Part shown: positions 16,860 through 25,023 of the stretch, piece by piece | Position numbering within the stretch: position 1 is the stretch's first letter | Layout: every line of letters starts with the position of its first letter | Virus record (IMG/VR): IMGVR_UViG_3300025647_000177 | Coordinates: 1-30,247 of that record | Direction: 5' to 3' (one strand) | DNA length: 30,247 nt | DNA from: a virus | The notes under the pieces: generated by a model | Told to the model about the DNA's origin: nothing | The model's input: the letters and a program-made list of their open reading frames with translations, nothing else | Database searches by the model: none | Made by a program: the position numbers and the translations under genes

Positions 16860-18506
16860 ATGGCGCTCAACACAGGCATCACATTACCCGGACCACTCGC
16901 AAGTCTAGCGCGGATTAACACACGCTATTTGATCGAGTGGCACCGCGGAGGACAGCTCTATAAGAGCATCGCGCTACCTCTACCACCAAAGGCGCTCACA
17001 ATCAGCCAAAGCGCCCCATCTCAGATCACATACACGCTGGGAGAGCGACCGATCAGAGAGTTAGGGCGCTATCGAGAGCGCTCTATTGAGCTCTCAGGCA
17101 GCGCGGGATATGACGCGCGACCATCGATGACCGCGGAAGGCGCAATCATCAGCGCATTTGGCCCCGCGATCTTGATCTCTTTTCGTCAGTTTTTAGAGGA
17201 GTATCAAGAGGCCGCGTCGCTTGAAGGTGCGGAAGCGTCACCAACGAGCGCTGAATTGAGATCTATTCTCAGTGCGAGCGCCAACGCTACCCTTGATCTT
17301 CATCAGCTCATTTTTCGTGCGCTTGATGAGGATCTGCATTTATTTGTTGAGGTTGACGCCCTCACGATACAGCGCACCGCAGACGGTGATAATTTAGCGC
17401 CTGCATGGACCTTGCAACTAAAGGCGTATGATGACGCAGATAGCACACAGACATCTTTTGATCTTGCGAGCATTTTAAATACCGTGACAGTAGCAATACA
17501 ACTTGCAGCAAACGCCACAGCCGCAGCGCAACTGATCACGGGAGGCGCTAATGCTTATGTGAGAAGAGGTCTCGCCCCCCTACTGAGTACGTTAGATCAG
17601 CTCACCAACGCCGCGCGCGGAACCGTGGAGGCCGCAAAAGAGCTCGCTGATATTCCGATTGATATCATCAGGCAGATACAGCGCGCAGCGGGCAGAGTGA
17701 GAGCGCTTGTTACCTCCGTTATTGACGAAGTGGTTTCATACGATGATGAGTTTAGCGCAGAATGGCAACTATTACTCACAACGTTAGGACTCGCCGAAGA
17801 TATTGAGAGCGCGGCGGAGAGCGTCGCAGTCAGCGCCCCATACTCGCTTTTAGATGCACTTAGAACACTTGACCCTCCAACCTTCCCACATATCACACAA
17901 ACGCAGCTAGGCCCCGCCCGCGTGAGTGATGCAGTGACATCTTATCGTTTGCGACTCGGCGAAGATTTACGAGTATTGGCAAATCGACTCTATAGAGCGC
18001 CAGAGAGATGGCCCGAGTTACAGCGTATTAACGGGTGGCTATCAGAGCGTCACAACGCGCGCGGAATCCTCGCCCGTGAGGGTGATCTTGTACTACTCCC
18101 CATCGTAGGAGACACAGAGACACAGCCCACAAGAGATCAGCGCTCGCCCTATGGCCAAGACCTCTTCATTGATCCAAAAACGGGAGATCTACAACTCAAA
18201 GCGCAGGACTTAACCACAGTAAAAGGATCGCTCAACATTGAGCAGGCCGCGCGCCATCGTCTCACCACTACACAAGGAGAGACCCCGATTTTAGATGGTT
18301 ATGGGCTACCGCAGAGAATCGGAGACCGGATCACAGCAGACAGCGCGGGATATCTCAGCGCTCACATCAGAGAGCAGCTCACAAGAGACCCAAGACTTGA
18401 GAGCGTGAATGTGATAGAGATCTCTGATAGAGGAGATCATCTTAGCGCGTCACTAGAGTTTAGAGCTGTAGCGGGCGCGATATTCAGTGAGAGGATAGTG
18501 ATTTAA
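16860..18506 (+). CDS. Baseplate protein: LysM-like domain fused to gp25/GPW-like domain
   Basis: A 548-residue protein with three parts. Residues 1-200 form a strand-rich unit found at the start of LysM-type baseplate proteins (ALPLPPKALTISQSAPSQITYTLG). Residues about 360-415 are LysM-like (SYRLRLGEDLRVLANRLYRAPERWPELQRIN is the core; GDLVLLP closes it). Residues about 430-548 resemble T4 gp25 / P2 W: GQDLFIDPKTGDLQ, DLTTVKGSLNIEQAARHRL, then IREQLTRDPRLESVNVIEI. gp25 is the sheath-initiation wedge piece, and gp53-like LysM proteins bind beside it, so fusion would tie two neighbours in the wedge into one chain. A long helical region lies in between (200-330). Confidence 0.75.
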   Translation: MALNTGITLPGPLASLARINTRYLIEWHRGGQLYKSIALPLPPKALTISQSAPSQITYTLGERPIRELGRYRERSIELSGSAGYDARPSMTAEGAIISAFGPAILISFRQFLEEYQEAASLEGAEASPTSAELRSILSASANATLDLHQLIFRALDEDLHLFVEVDALTIQRTADGDNLAPAWTLQLKAYDDADSTQTSFDLASILNTVTVAIQLAANATAAAQLITGGANAYVRRGLAPLLSTLDQLTNAARGTVEAAKELADIPIDIIRQIQRAAGRVRALVTSVIDEVVSYDDEFSAEWQLLLTTLGLAEDIESAAESVAVSAPYSLLDALRTLDPPTFPHITQTQLGPARVSDAVTSYRLRLGEDLRVLANRLYRAPERWPELQRINGWLSERHNARGILAREGDLVLLPIVGDTETQPTRDQRSPYGQDLFIDPKTGDLQLKAQDLTTVKGSLNIEQAARHRLTTTQGETPILDGYGLPQRIGDRITADSAGYLSAHIREQLTRDPRLESVNVIEISDRGDHLSASLEFRAVAGAIFSERIVI

Positions 18507-19903
18507 TGTATGTACCGAGAGAACGCGACGAGCTAGCGCGGATTTTCCTTGGCTCACTCATCACGAGAAGCGAGCTAGACGACACCGCGCAAGGTAGTGT
18601 GATAGATGTACTCGCTCAGAGTATGGCCGCGCTTGCGTCATCGACAGAGCGCCGGATCGCAGGTGTGAGAGACGCCTTCGATTTTCGCAACGCAACAGGC
18701 GCGGAGCTTGATGAGCGCCTTGGGGAATTTCCTCCTGACTCTATCAGCCGATTGAGCGCGACCACCGCAAGCGGATCGCTCACAGTCACGCTTTTAGCGC
18801 AAGGATCAGACCTCACCATAGAGGCAGGTGCGAGTTTCGGCGCGTCATCAAACCCTGATATCATTTACTCTGTGAGAACTCAGACAGTGATCAGCGCAGG
18901 CGCCACGAGCGCAGATCTCACCGTTGACGCGAGCGAATCAGGACGCGCGGGAAACATAGCCTCTCAGCGCATCGACACCATTTTAGACGCACCCTCTCAA
19001 CTCCTAACCGTGACAAATAGCGCAGCGTTCACGAACGGCCAAGAAGAAGAGACAGACAGCGCACTGATACGTCGCGCTATGCTCTACCTTCAGAGCCTAG
19101 CACGTTGCCAAGCGCCCGCGCTTGAATATGCCGCGCTGAGTTATGAGGGAGAAGAGCGAATCACTTTAGCCTCGCTCTATGAAGATCCTCACGTCGCGGG
19201 CATGAGTTACCTTTATATTGATGATGGCTCAGGAACATTAGGTTTACGGACAGCGACAGGCCAACAGTACACAGGCACCGCGACAGCCACAGGCCCTACT
19301 GTCATTTATCACGACGCCCCCGCAGTCAACACCCTATCGATCACATATACCGACCCAATAACGAGTTTGACGCGCACTGTTAGCCCCGTGAAATATGTGA
19401 GTGTACCTGAGCGCGGAGTAATCTATTTAGATTCTGATGCAATACCCGATGGCGCCGTGTGGACACTAGGCCCTTATGAAGTGTTTGGTGGTCCTATTGC
19501 AGCAATACAGAGGATTATTGAGGGCGACCCTGCCAACCCGACAAGCGCGCCGGGATGGAGAGCTGCAGGAACGCGCGTAAGAGTATACCCTCCATCGATC
19601 ATGAGACTTGATGCCGACATTCACTTGACCCCCGAGAATGGATATGAGCTCAACGCGCTATCTCAGAGCGTAGAGACATCACTCATCGATGAACTAAGCG
19701 CCTACCGAATCGGTGAGCCTTTATTTGTAGCGCGGCTCATTGAGATGATCATGAGCGTTGAGGGCGTGCGAAATATCGCGCTATATGTGGCAGGTACGGG
19801 CGATGACGCTATACCACAAACGCTCGGTGATATATATCCATCAGCGGATCGCGTGATAAGACTAGGCGCGCTCACTATCATTCCAAGCCCTGAGGAGATT
19901 TGA
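18506..19903 (+). CDS. Baseplate J-like protein
   Basis: A 465-residue wedge protein of the P2 gpJ / T4 gp6 family, which forms the ring of the baseplate around the hub. Recognisable parts are TIEAGASFGASSNPDIIYSV (105-124), the strand-Gly turn SGRAGNIASQRID, and the family marker NGQEEETDSALIRRAMLYLQS near 176-197. The C-terminal half ends with a conserved alpha/beta unit (FVARLIEMIMSVEGVRNIALY) close to the final 50 residues. The start overlaps the stop of the LysM/gp25 gene as TAATG, and gp25- and J-type genes are neighbours in most contractile systems. Confidence 0.88.
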   Translation: MYVPRERDELARIFLGSLITRSELDDTAQGSVIDVLAQSMAALASSTERRIAGVRDAFDFRNATGAELDERLGEFPPDSISRLSATTASGSLTVTLLAQGSDLTIEAGASFGASSNPDIIYSVRTQTVISAGATSADLTVDASESGRAGNIASQRIDTILDAPSQLLTVTNSAAFTNGQEEETDSALIRRAMLYLQSLARCQAPALEYAALSYEGEERITLASLYEDPHVAGMSYLYIDDGSGTLGLRTATGQQYTGTATATGPTVIYHDAPAVNTLSITYTDPITSLTRTVSPVKYVSVPERGVIYLDSDAIPDGAVWTLGPYEVFGGPIAAIQRIIEGDPANPTSAPGWRAAGTRVRVYPPSIMRLDADIHLTPENGYELNALSQSVETSLIDELSAYRIGEPLFVARLIEMIMSVEGVRNIALYVAGTGDDAIPQTLGDIYPSADRVIRLGALTIIPSPEEI

Positions 19904-19905
19904 CA

Positions 19906-21369
19906 ATGGATAGAGTTAAGTTTGAAGCGCTAGAGCGCGCAGACCTTGAAGATGTTAAGGCGCTCACAGATCTAGCCTATGAATATGATCGAAGAGCACT
20001 TGGCGCGCTACTTGGCGCAGCGGACTTGAGCGCTAACGATGGAGGCTTATTGAGTGGGCCTCTTCTCACATATGATCACCTCAATGGATTATTGACGCTC
20101 TCTTCATTCGGCTACCTAGAGATCACTGAGGGAGGCACACCGCTCGACAGTAACGGGAACAGTTTATCGCCCGAAGCGCGCGTAATTCGCTTTGATTCAA
20201 GCGCGAGCTCTCACATCAACAGCCCTGTAGACATCAGCGCAGCGCGCACCGTAGGCACCACATATACCCTTTACGCTCGATCAATCAGAGTAGCGAGCGA
20301 CACGAGCGCCCGTCGCCGTTGGGATGTCAGCAGCGCTCAAGAGGTGAGCTACTCGCCAACGACACGATATAGAGAGCGTGTAGAGTTCGCCGCAGGCGTG
20401 ACAAAGCCTGCCGAGACGACAAGCGCGGATATTGGACAATGGACACCGCTGTTAACTTATGAAGTAGATAGCGGAGGAGCTCTTACCCATACCTATATCA
20501 GCGCACTTGACCACGCAGACGCGCGGACTATCACGCTCTCGCAGCCCGGACTGAGTAGCGCTCTACTAAGCACGCGAGACTATTTAGTAGAAACGAGCTC
20601 ACAAAGCACCTCTCATGGTCTGCTTGGTATGTTGAGCGCGATTAAACTTGCGCTTCACCGGTTAACGAATCTTGGCTCAAGTGATATCCTCCACACTCCC
20701 AACGCTGACAAATGGTACAGCGCGCCCCCACTGTCAAATCAAGAAGTTAAGCTCAGGATCGAGCGCTTAGAAACGAGAAATCAGGCAGTACAAGACCGCG
20801 CGACAGAGCTTGAGACGTTCTCACATATCCTAATCAGAGTAGAGGCTACATGGTCAAGCTCCGCCAACACATCATATTCCCGGATTGACGCGCCTCAAGG
20901 TACTGCATTAATTTTCGATGGCGCTGATATGAGCGGAGCATACCCCCTTGGCAATGCTTCCCTCAACAGCGCTGATTTCATGCTCGCTCTTAGGCGCCCT
21001 GTAGTCACATTACCCACACCGGCGAGCGGTAAAGCGTGGAAACTATGGAGCCACAATATCAGACCACTTACAGCACCGACAGCGCCCGATAGCTTGACAG
21101 ACACGACAGCCACTCAATTATACCCTCTCGATTTTGATTATGGCGTCGTTTATGCCCTACCCTCAGGAAATATCCCACTCTCAACAGATCTACCCCCGAC
21201 AAGATCTATCATAGGAACGAGAGTGATCAGCCCCGCCACGGCTCCCAGCACGCCTGCGACATACACGCAAACTATCCCATTTATCATCAGAATAGATCCA
21301 AATTTCGTAAGCTCAGAGCTCAAATTCATCTATGATATTCAACTCACGATACAAGAGGTAGACGCATGA
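19906..21369 (+). CDS. Baseplate / tail fibre-region structural protein
   Basis: About 487 residues. ATG at 19906 is preferred because GAGGAG at 19892-19897 lies 8 bases upstream; the TTG at 19900 that overlaps the preceding stop is only 2 bases away. The protein has a helical start (EALERADLEDVKALTDLAYEYDRRAL), a long strand-rich region with many Ser and Thr residues, a helical section near 285-315 (VKLRIERLETRNQAVQDRATELE) that could trimerise, and more strands. Immediately after J, the position is that of a baseplate-fibre connector. No receptor-binding or enzyme domain was recognised. Confidence 0.6.
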   Translation: MDRVKFEALERADLEDVKALTDLAYEYDRRALGALLGAADLSANDGGLLSGPLLTYDHLNGLLTLSSFGYLEITEGGTPLDSNGNSLSPEARVIRFDSSASSHINSPVDISAARTVGTTYTLYARSIRVASDTSARRRWDVSSAQEVSYSPTTRYRERVEFAAGVTKPAETTSADIGQWTPLLTYEVDSGGALTHTYISALDHADARTITLSQPGLSSALLSTRDYLVETSSQSTSHGLLGMLSAIKLALHRLTNLGSSDILHTPNADKWYSAPPLSNQEVKLRIERLETRNQAVQDRATELETFSHILIRVEATWSSSANTSYSRIDAPQGTALIFDGADMSGAYPLGNASLNSADFMLALRRPVVTLPTPASGKAWKLWSHNIRPLTAPTAPDSLTDTTATQLYPLDFDYGVVYALPSGNIPLSTDLPPTRSIIGTRVISPATAPSTPATYTQTIPFIIRIDPNFVSSELKFIYDIQLTIQEVDA

Positions 21370-22391
21370 CAGTTACAGCGCACGCGGGATGGACCCTAGA
21401 CCCCCTAGCGAACCCTGATCCGACAATCACACACAGTTTACCTCTTGCCGCTCAAAGCTATAGCGTATTCGGGAGCGCGGTAGACAGCGCAGACCCTAGC
21501 GCAAGCTTTACTTTTGCATGGTCCATTCTACTACCGAGATCAGGACAGACCGCGAGCCTATCAAGCAGCACTGCACAAAATCCCACGCTGCAAAACGTGA
21601 GTGATACTTGGGGAGATGTTAGACTCTTCGTGGTCGCGACCAACACTGCGACAGCTGAGACAAGCGACACCGACCCACGCACAGCGCCCGCGAGCGCCTT
21701 TTGTACGTTGCAGATCGAGAGCGCAGCGCGATCTTTGCGCCTGCCCGCTATCGGCTCAAGAGATTGGTATACAGCGCTAGACACTATCACAGCGACGCTT
21801 GACACCCTCACGATCAACAACGGGATAGACACCGCGACCGTAAACGGATCAGGTGAGCTCATCTTGACGCTTGATGACGGTTCGACCATCAACGCGGGCT
21901 CAGTGGTAGGACCCGCAGGCGCTGACGGAGCAGATGGCGCAGATGGAGCGGATGGCGCGGCCGGTCCTAGTGTACGATTTTTAGAGTATAGCGGACATAT
22001 CACACAATGGTATGATCTTAGTGGGGCCACGCTCCAAAACGGATTTAACCCTGCTAAAGTGGAAGCTATTTTTGGACCTTTCAGAGCACCTTTTGACTTG
22101 ACGATTGAGCATATCTCGATCGCAGCACGAAACGCGGGACAAGCAACAAATAGCGCTGATTTTAATATATACACCTGTTCACCTGCTAATTGGGAAATTG
22201 ACACGCTCACGAGTGACACTCAAACTTTTACAATCACAAGCCCAAGTAACTATTCACCGAGCTCTGTAAAATACACCTTTAGCCCTGCATTAAGTGTTAG
22301 CTCAGGTACTTTGTTTGGCTTACAAATGGGAGTACCTACTATCGGAGCGATGGAAGGTTTAGCGATCTCTATCACTTGCTTGGAGAGTTGA
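21366..22391 (+). CDS. Fibre-like protein with Ig-like start and collagen-like stretch
   Basis: A 341-residue protein. Residues about 20-115 look like a PKD/Ig-type domain (FTFAWSILLPRSGQT, then DVRLFVVATNTATAE). A small strand unit ITLDDGSTINAG-like segment at 165-180 leads into a collagen-like stretch at 182-201 made of Gly-X-Y triplets dominated by Gly-Ala-Asp. The last 140 residues form a beta-rich tip. Short collagen triplets before a globular tip are common in phage fibres, where they trimerise the shaft. Host receptor binding is therefore possible, but the tip is not recognised. Confidence 0.65.
   Translation: MTVTAHAGWTLDPLANPDPTITHSLPLAAQSYSVFGSAVDSADPSASFTFAWSILLPRSGQTASLSSSTAQNPTLQNVSDTWGDVRLFVVATNTATAETSDTDPRTAPASAFCTLQIESAARSLRLPAIGSRDWYTALDTITATLDTLTINNGIDTATVNGSGELILTLDDGSTINAGSVVGPAGADGADGADGADGAAGPSVRFLEYSGHITQWYDLSGATLQNGFNPAKVEAIFGPFRAPFDLTIEHISIAARNAGQATNSADFNIYTCSPANWEIDTLTSDTQTFTITSPSNYSPSSVKYTFSPALSVSSGTLFGLQMGVPTIGAMEGLAISITCLES
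21909..21968 (+). repeat. Collagen-like triplet repeat coding sequence
   Basis: Six successive Gly-X-Y triplets (GPA, GAD four times, GAA) and a final Gly-Pro are encoded here by closely similar 9-base units. Such stretches in phage fibres fold as short triple helices. Codons vary between GGA/GGC and GAC/GAT, so the copies are not recent perfect duplications. Confidence 0.8.
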
Positions 22392-22392
22392 C

Positions 22393-23181
22393 ATGAAAGG
22401 CTATGGAGATTTTGAAAGCGGAGGGCTCGGCTATGGAGACCCTGAAAGCCTCGCGGGTACGGTCCAAGAGCTTGGTTATGGCTCACCGACTCAAGAAGCG
22501 CTGATCTATCTTGAGCTTAGGTCAGCGCGCGTGCATCATCGAGGCGGCGCAAAGATCCAGCTCACAGGCCCTCTCTCAGACGCGCTCTCACCTTATCGTC
22601 TCTCTATAGATGTAGATGGCGTCACTACATATCTCTATTCAGGGATAGCGGGGCGAGGGCCTGATCTGATCAAAAGGCGAGGTGATTTAGAAGCGTACAC
22701 GCCACCGGCGCCGGCGGGCTCATATGTGATTACTCTTCATTGTGGCCCAAACTTTTTAACGACATACACCGTAGGCACAGCGCTAGTAATTGAGCCTGAT
22801 AATCGAGGCGAAGAGCGCTACATCTCGCGCAGATTACCACCTTCATTTTATGCCACAGGCGCAAGATTTAACGGGCTTGATCCTCTCGATCTAGCGACGA
22901 GTACACCTGATCGACCGCCCTATCTACATCAGATCTTAGACATCTTCGGGCGCATCTCTCAAGAGTATGTAGGCAGCGCGCAGACAGTGCTAGCACGCGA
23001 TCATGTACGAGGGGAAACCGCACTAGAGCTTGAGAGTTTGCTCGCTTTGCCTGATAATGGACAAGTGAGTATTAATGCTCATCTATACTCATATTCAATC
23101 TCAGGATCTCAGCTCACCTTGAGTGAAGGTCTTAAGCGCGACTTACCGCAACTCAGCGAGGTGATTCTCTATGCTCCGTGA
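22393..23181 (+). CDS. Tail/baseplate protein with GYGD repeats at its N-terminus
   Basis: A 262-residue protein whose first 32 residues contain three Gly-Tyr-Gly motifs (GYGDFESGGL, GYGDPESLAG, GYGSP). Similar Gly-Tyr-Gly starts occur in some phage baseplate proteins and may anchor the chain in the baseplate. The rest is strand-rich (YRLSIDVDGVTTYLYSGIAGRG and SYVITLHCGPNFLTTY) without known catalytic residues. It is between fibre-like and gpI-like genes and overlaps the next gene by 11 bases. Function is not known. Confidence 0.6.
   Translation: MKGYGDFESGGLGYGDPESLAGTVQELGYGSPTQEALIYLELRSARVHHRGGAKIQLTGPLSDALSPYRLSIDVDGVTTYLYSGIAGRGPDLIKRRGDLEAYTPPAPAGSYVITLHCGPNFLTTYTVGTALVIEPDNRGEERYISRRLPPSFYATGARFNGLDPLDLATSTPDRPPYLHQILDIFGRISQEYVGSAQTVLARDHVRGETALELESLLALPDNGQVSINAHLYSYSISGSQLTLSEGLKRDLPQLSEVILYAP
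22399..22488 (+). repeat. Short GYGD-coding repeats
   Basis: GGCTATGGAGA followed by a variable triplet and CTGAAAGC or TTGAAAGC occurs twice in a 30-base unit, and a third degenerate copy (GGTTATGGCTCACC) follows. The copies give GYGDFES, GYGDPES and GYGSP in the protein. This looks like an internal duplication at the start of the gene. Confidence 0.65.
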
Positions 23182-23971
23182 AGAAAGCCATCTCAGAGAA
23201 GCCCGCGCAGACACTCAGATTCACCGCGCGCCGAGAGATTATCTTGAGACTCTAGCCACGCTTTACGGTCTACCTCTGCAAGCAACCGAAACACCACACC
23301 TCTCACAGCGCGCATTTCTTCATGAGACACTCTACAGCGTGAGAGGGTCTTACACCGCGCTAATCAATCAGCTTAGTGGACTCTTCCAACATCTCATGGA
23401 GGAAACCACCGCGACACTTACCCCCGCGAGCGCGCCCTATCTCACCTCACCTGATATTACTGCAGCGTGGGGAGAAGAGCGCCTCATCAGAGTATCAGGC
23501 GCGCTCTATCACTCGACTCATTATGATAGTGGCACATCTCGCCTTTATCTTTCGCCCGCGCGATCTCTCGCGATCACCGGCGCCCCCACGAGCGGAAGCG
23601 CTCAGAGCGTAGATGTTGAGCTTCTACCCTTTGTGATCAGGGAGCCACAACCCGAACTTTTAAAGGCGCAATTCGGGCGCACTCAAGAGGCGCAATGTAC
23701 AGTGATCATCGACATGATCTCACCTCAGACAGAGATCACACCGCCTAGCTATTGGCGCGAGAACGCAGACGCGCGCACGAATGACCCCTACGGCGCGCAT
23801 ATCCTTGATCTTTTCAGCTCGACAGAGAGCGAGCGCAACGGAGGCCAGCCTCCTTATCCTCTTTACTTCGAGGGCTCAGACTTTGGCCCCTCGATTAGAT
23901 CTCTATTTAGTGACCTATTAGCCGCAGGCGTCGAGCTCCGAATGAGACTTCGCCGAACCTTTAGCCCGTGA
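23171..23971 (+). CDS. Baseplate/tail protein, gpI-like by position
   Basis: A 266-residue protein. The first 90 residues are helical and charged (DYLETLATLYGLPLQA and RAFLHETLYSVRGSYTALINQLSGL), much like the N-terminal part of phage tail proteins that follow baseplate J and connect wedges to fibres. The second half is strand-rich and ends with a helical basic tail (ELRMRLRRTFSP). The gpI-type assignment comes from this layout and from gene order, not from a firm motif. The start lies 11 bases inside the preceding gene. Confidence 0.5.
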   Translation: MLREESHLREARADTQIHRAPRDYLETLATLYGLPLQATETPHLSQRAFLHETLYSVRGSYTALINQLSGLFQHLMEETTATLTPASAPYLTSPDITAAWGEERLIRVSGALYHSTHYDSGTSRLYLSPARSLAITGAPTSGSAQSVDVELLPFVIREPQPELLKAQFGRTQEAQCTVIIDMISPQTEITPPSYWRENADARTNDPYGAHILDLFSSTESERNGGQPPYPLYFEGSDFGPSIRSLFSDLLAAGVELRMRLRRTFSP

Positions 23972-23979
23972 GGTGAATC

Positions 23980-24303
23980 ATGGAACTTAACCCCGCTCTC
24001 TTACCCCTAGAAACTCTTGCATGGACAGCGATTAGCGCGTGGGCGCTTGTCGAATGGTGCCGCCCGCTCCTGAAGATGTTCAACATAGAAGGCCCAAAAC
24101 GTGTTTTAGCGCTTCGATCAATAGCCTTGATTGTTGGCGCCATCGTAGGCGCCATCATTCACCCTGAAGTGACAGAGGATAGCGCGAGCGCGCTTTATGG
24201 CGCGATCATCGGGCTTGGTGCAGGCGCCCTGAATAGTATTATCGTAGGCATCATCAAAAACAAGGTGAGTAAGGCAGCAGGAGAGGGGGATAAGGATGAG
24301 TAA
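23980..24303 (+). CDS. Holin-like membrane protein
   Basis: A 107-residue protein with three likely membrane segments: about 12-30 (LAWTAISAWALVEWC), 43-61 (LALRSIALIVGAIVGAII) and 71-92 (SALYGAIIGLGAGALNSIIVGI). The C-terminus is charged and would be cytoplasmic (KNKVSKAAGEGDKDE). This fits a holin, which permeabilises the inner membrane at the end of infection. GAGGTGA precedes the start. It begins a three-gene lysis-like cassette, but no endolysin is beside it. Confidence 0.65.
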   Translation: MELNPALLPLETLAWTAISAWALVEWCRPLLKMFNIEGPKRVLALRSIALIVGAIVGAIIHPEVTEDSASALYGAIIGLGAGALNSIIVGIIKNKVSKAAGEGDKDE

Positions 24304-24583
24304 CCCCATTGATCAGCCAACAGCGCTTGAATGGTTGTGGCGCGGGCTATCTTTGCTTGCCATCCCCGCGCTAGCGTGGGTCATTAAGCTCTCTAGTGAC
24401 CTTGCGAGAGCAGAGTATCAGCGCCAAGACCATGAGCGTAGAATCAGTCAGCTTGAAAATGATAACCGTGAAAACATGAAGGTCTTCACAGAAATCAAGG
24501 GTCTGATTATTGAACTACGCACGCAAAATGCAACGATGGCCGAAGACATCAAAGAGCTCAAAGTCAAGCTAGGTAGCCCATGA
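24296..24583 (+). CDS. Membrane-anchored coiled-coil protein (i-spanin-like)
   Basis: A 95-residue protein with one membrane segment near the N-terminus (about 16-33, GLSLLAIPALAWVIKLSS) and a coiled coil over residues 36-92 (RRISQLENDNRENMK ... MAEDIKELKVKL). This layout is that of inner-membrane spanins (Rz), with the coil in the periplasm. A second holin or antiholin is the main alternative. It lies between the holin-like gene and the lipoprotein gene and overlaps both (8 bases before, ATGA after), as holin, i-spanin and o-spanin genes often do. Confidence 0.55.
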   Translation: MSNPIDQPTALEWLWRGLSLLAIPALAWVIKLSSDLARAEYQRQDHERRISQLENDNRENMKVFTEIKGLIIELRTQNATMAEDIKELKVKLGSP

Positions 24584-25023
24584 CAACAGCGCTTCGTATC
24601 ATTACTACTTGTTTACTTTTGATTCTTATTTCTCTTTCACTTCGCGCGTGCTCGCCTCCGCCCGACCCGCGAAGATTCAGAGAGTCTAAGGAATTGGAAG
24701 AATCAGATGAGGAGTCAGACCCCCGCGCAGAGATCCTGCATGAGCTCGTCATGCTGCGCGACGAGATGCAGCTTAACCATGCAGACATCATCTTCACAAC
24801 GATGGACATTGAAGAGGGTCTACTGCACGATATGGACCCCGTAGTCATCCCGCATTTCCTCAAGGCCCTTGCGCCAGAGACGAGAGCACCAAGCCTCAGC
24901 CAAGATTGGAAGATCGGGCACAAATGGCTTGATCCCCTTGAGCATGAGACGTGCGAGCTCATCAGCGGCAGCGGGCGCCCGCGAGAGCTCGACCTCACAA
25001 ATTATCTCATCGTGGATAAATAA
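24580..25023 (+). CDS. Putative lipoprotein (o-spanin-like), overlapping the polymerase gene
   Basis: A 147-residue protein with a signal-peptide-like start: positive charge, hydrophobic run CLLLILISLSL, then RAC at 22-24, where Cys24 could be lipidated. Arg at -2 is unusual for a lipobox. An acidic segment follows (ESKELEESDEES). Position after an i-spanin-like gene suggests an outer-membrane spanin. The last 204 bases lie antisense to the polymerase gene on the other strand, covering that gene's catalytic HDE motif. The two codon registers coincide, so that each codon is the exact reverse complement of a polymerase codon. The frame may simply run on because this phage seldom uses Leu and Ser codons that give stops on the opposite strand. 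Confidence 0.55.
   Translation: MTTALRIITTCLLLILISLSLRACSPPPDPRRFRESKELEESDEESDPRAEILHELVMLRDEMQLNHADIIFTTMDIEEGLLHDMDPVVIPHFLKALAPETRAPSLSQDWKIGHKWLDPLEHETCELISGSGRPRELDLTNYLIVDK

Noticed and set aside
21458-22219. A 253-codon open frame on the minus strand opposite the fibre-like gene
   Set aside because: It mirrors the collagen-like repeat as SAPSAPSAP and has no ribosome binding site or family pattern. The opposite strand has a well-formed gene with coupled neighbours. Open antisense frames are common here because of the phage's codon use.
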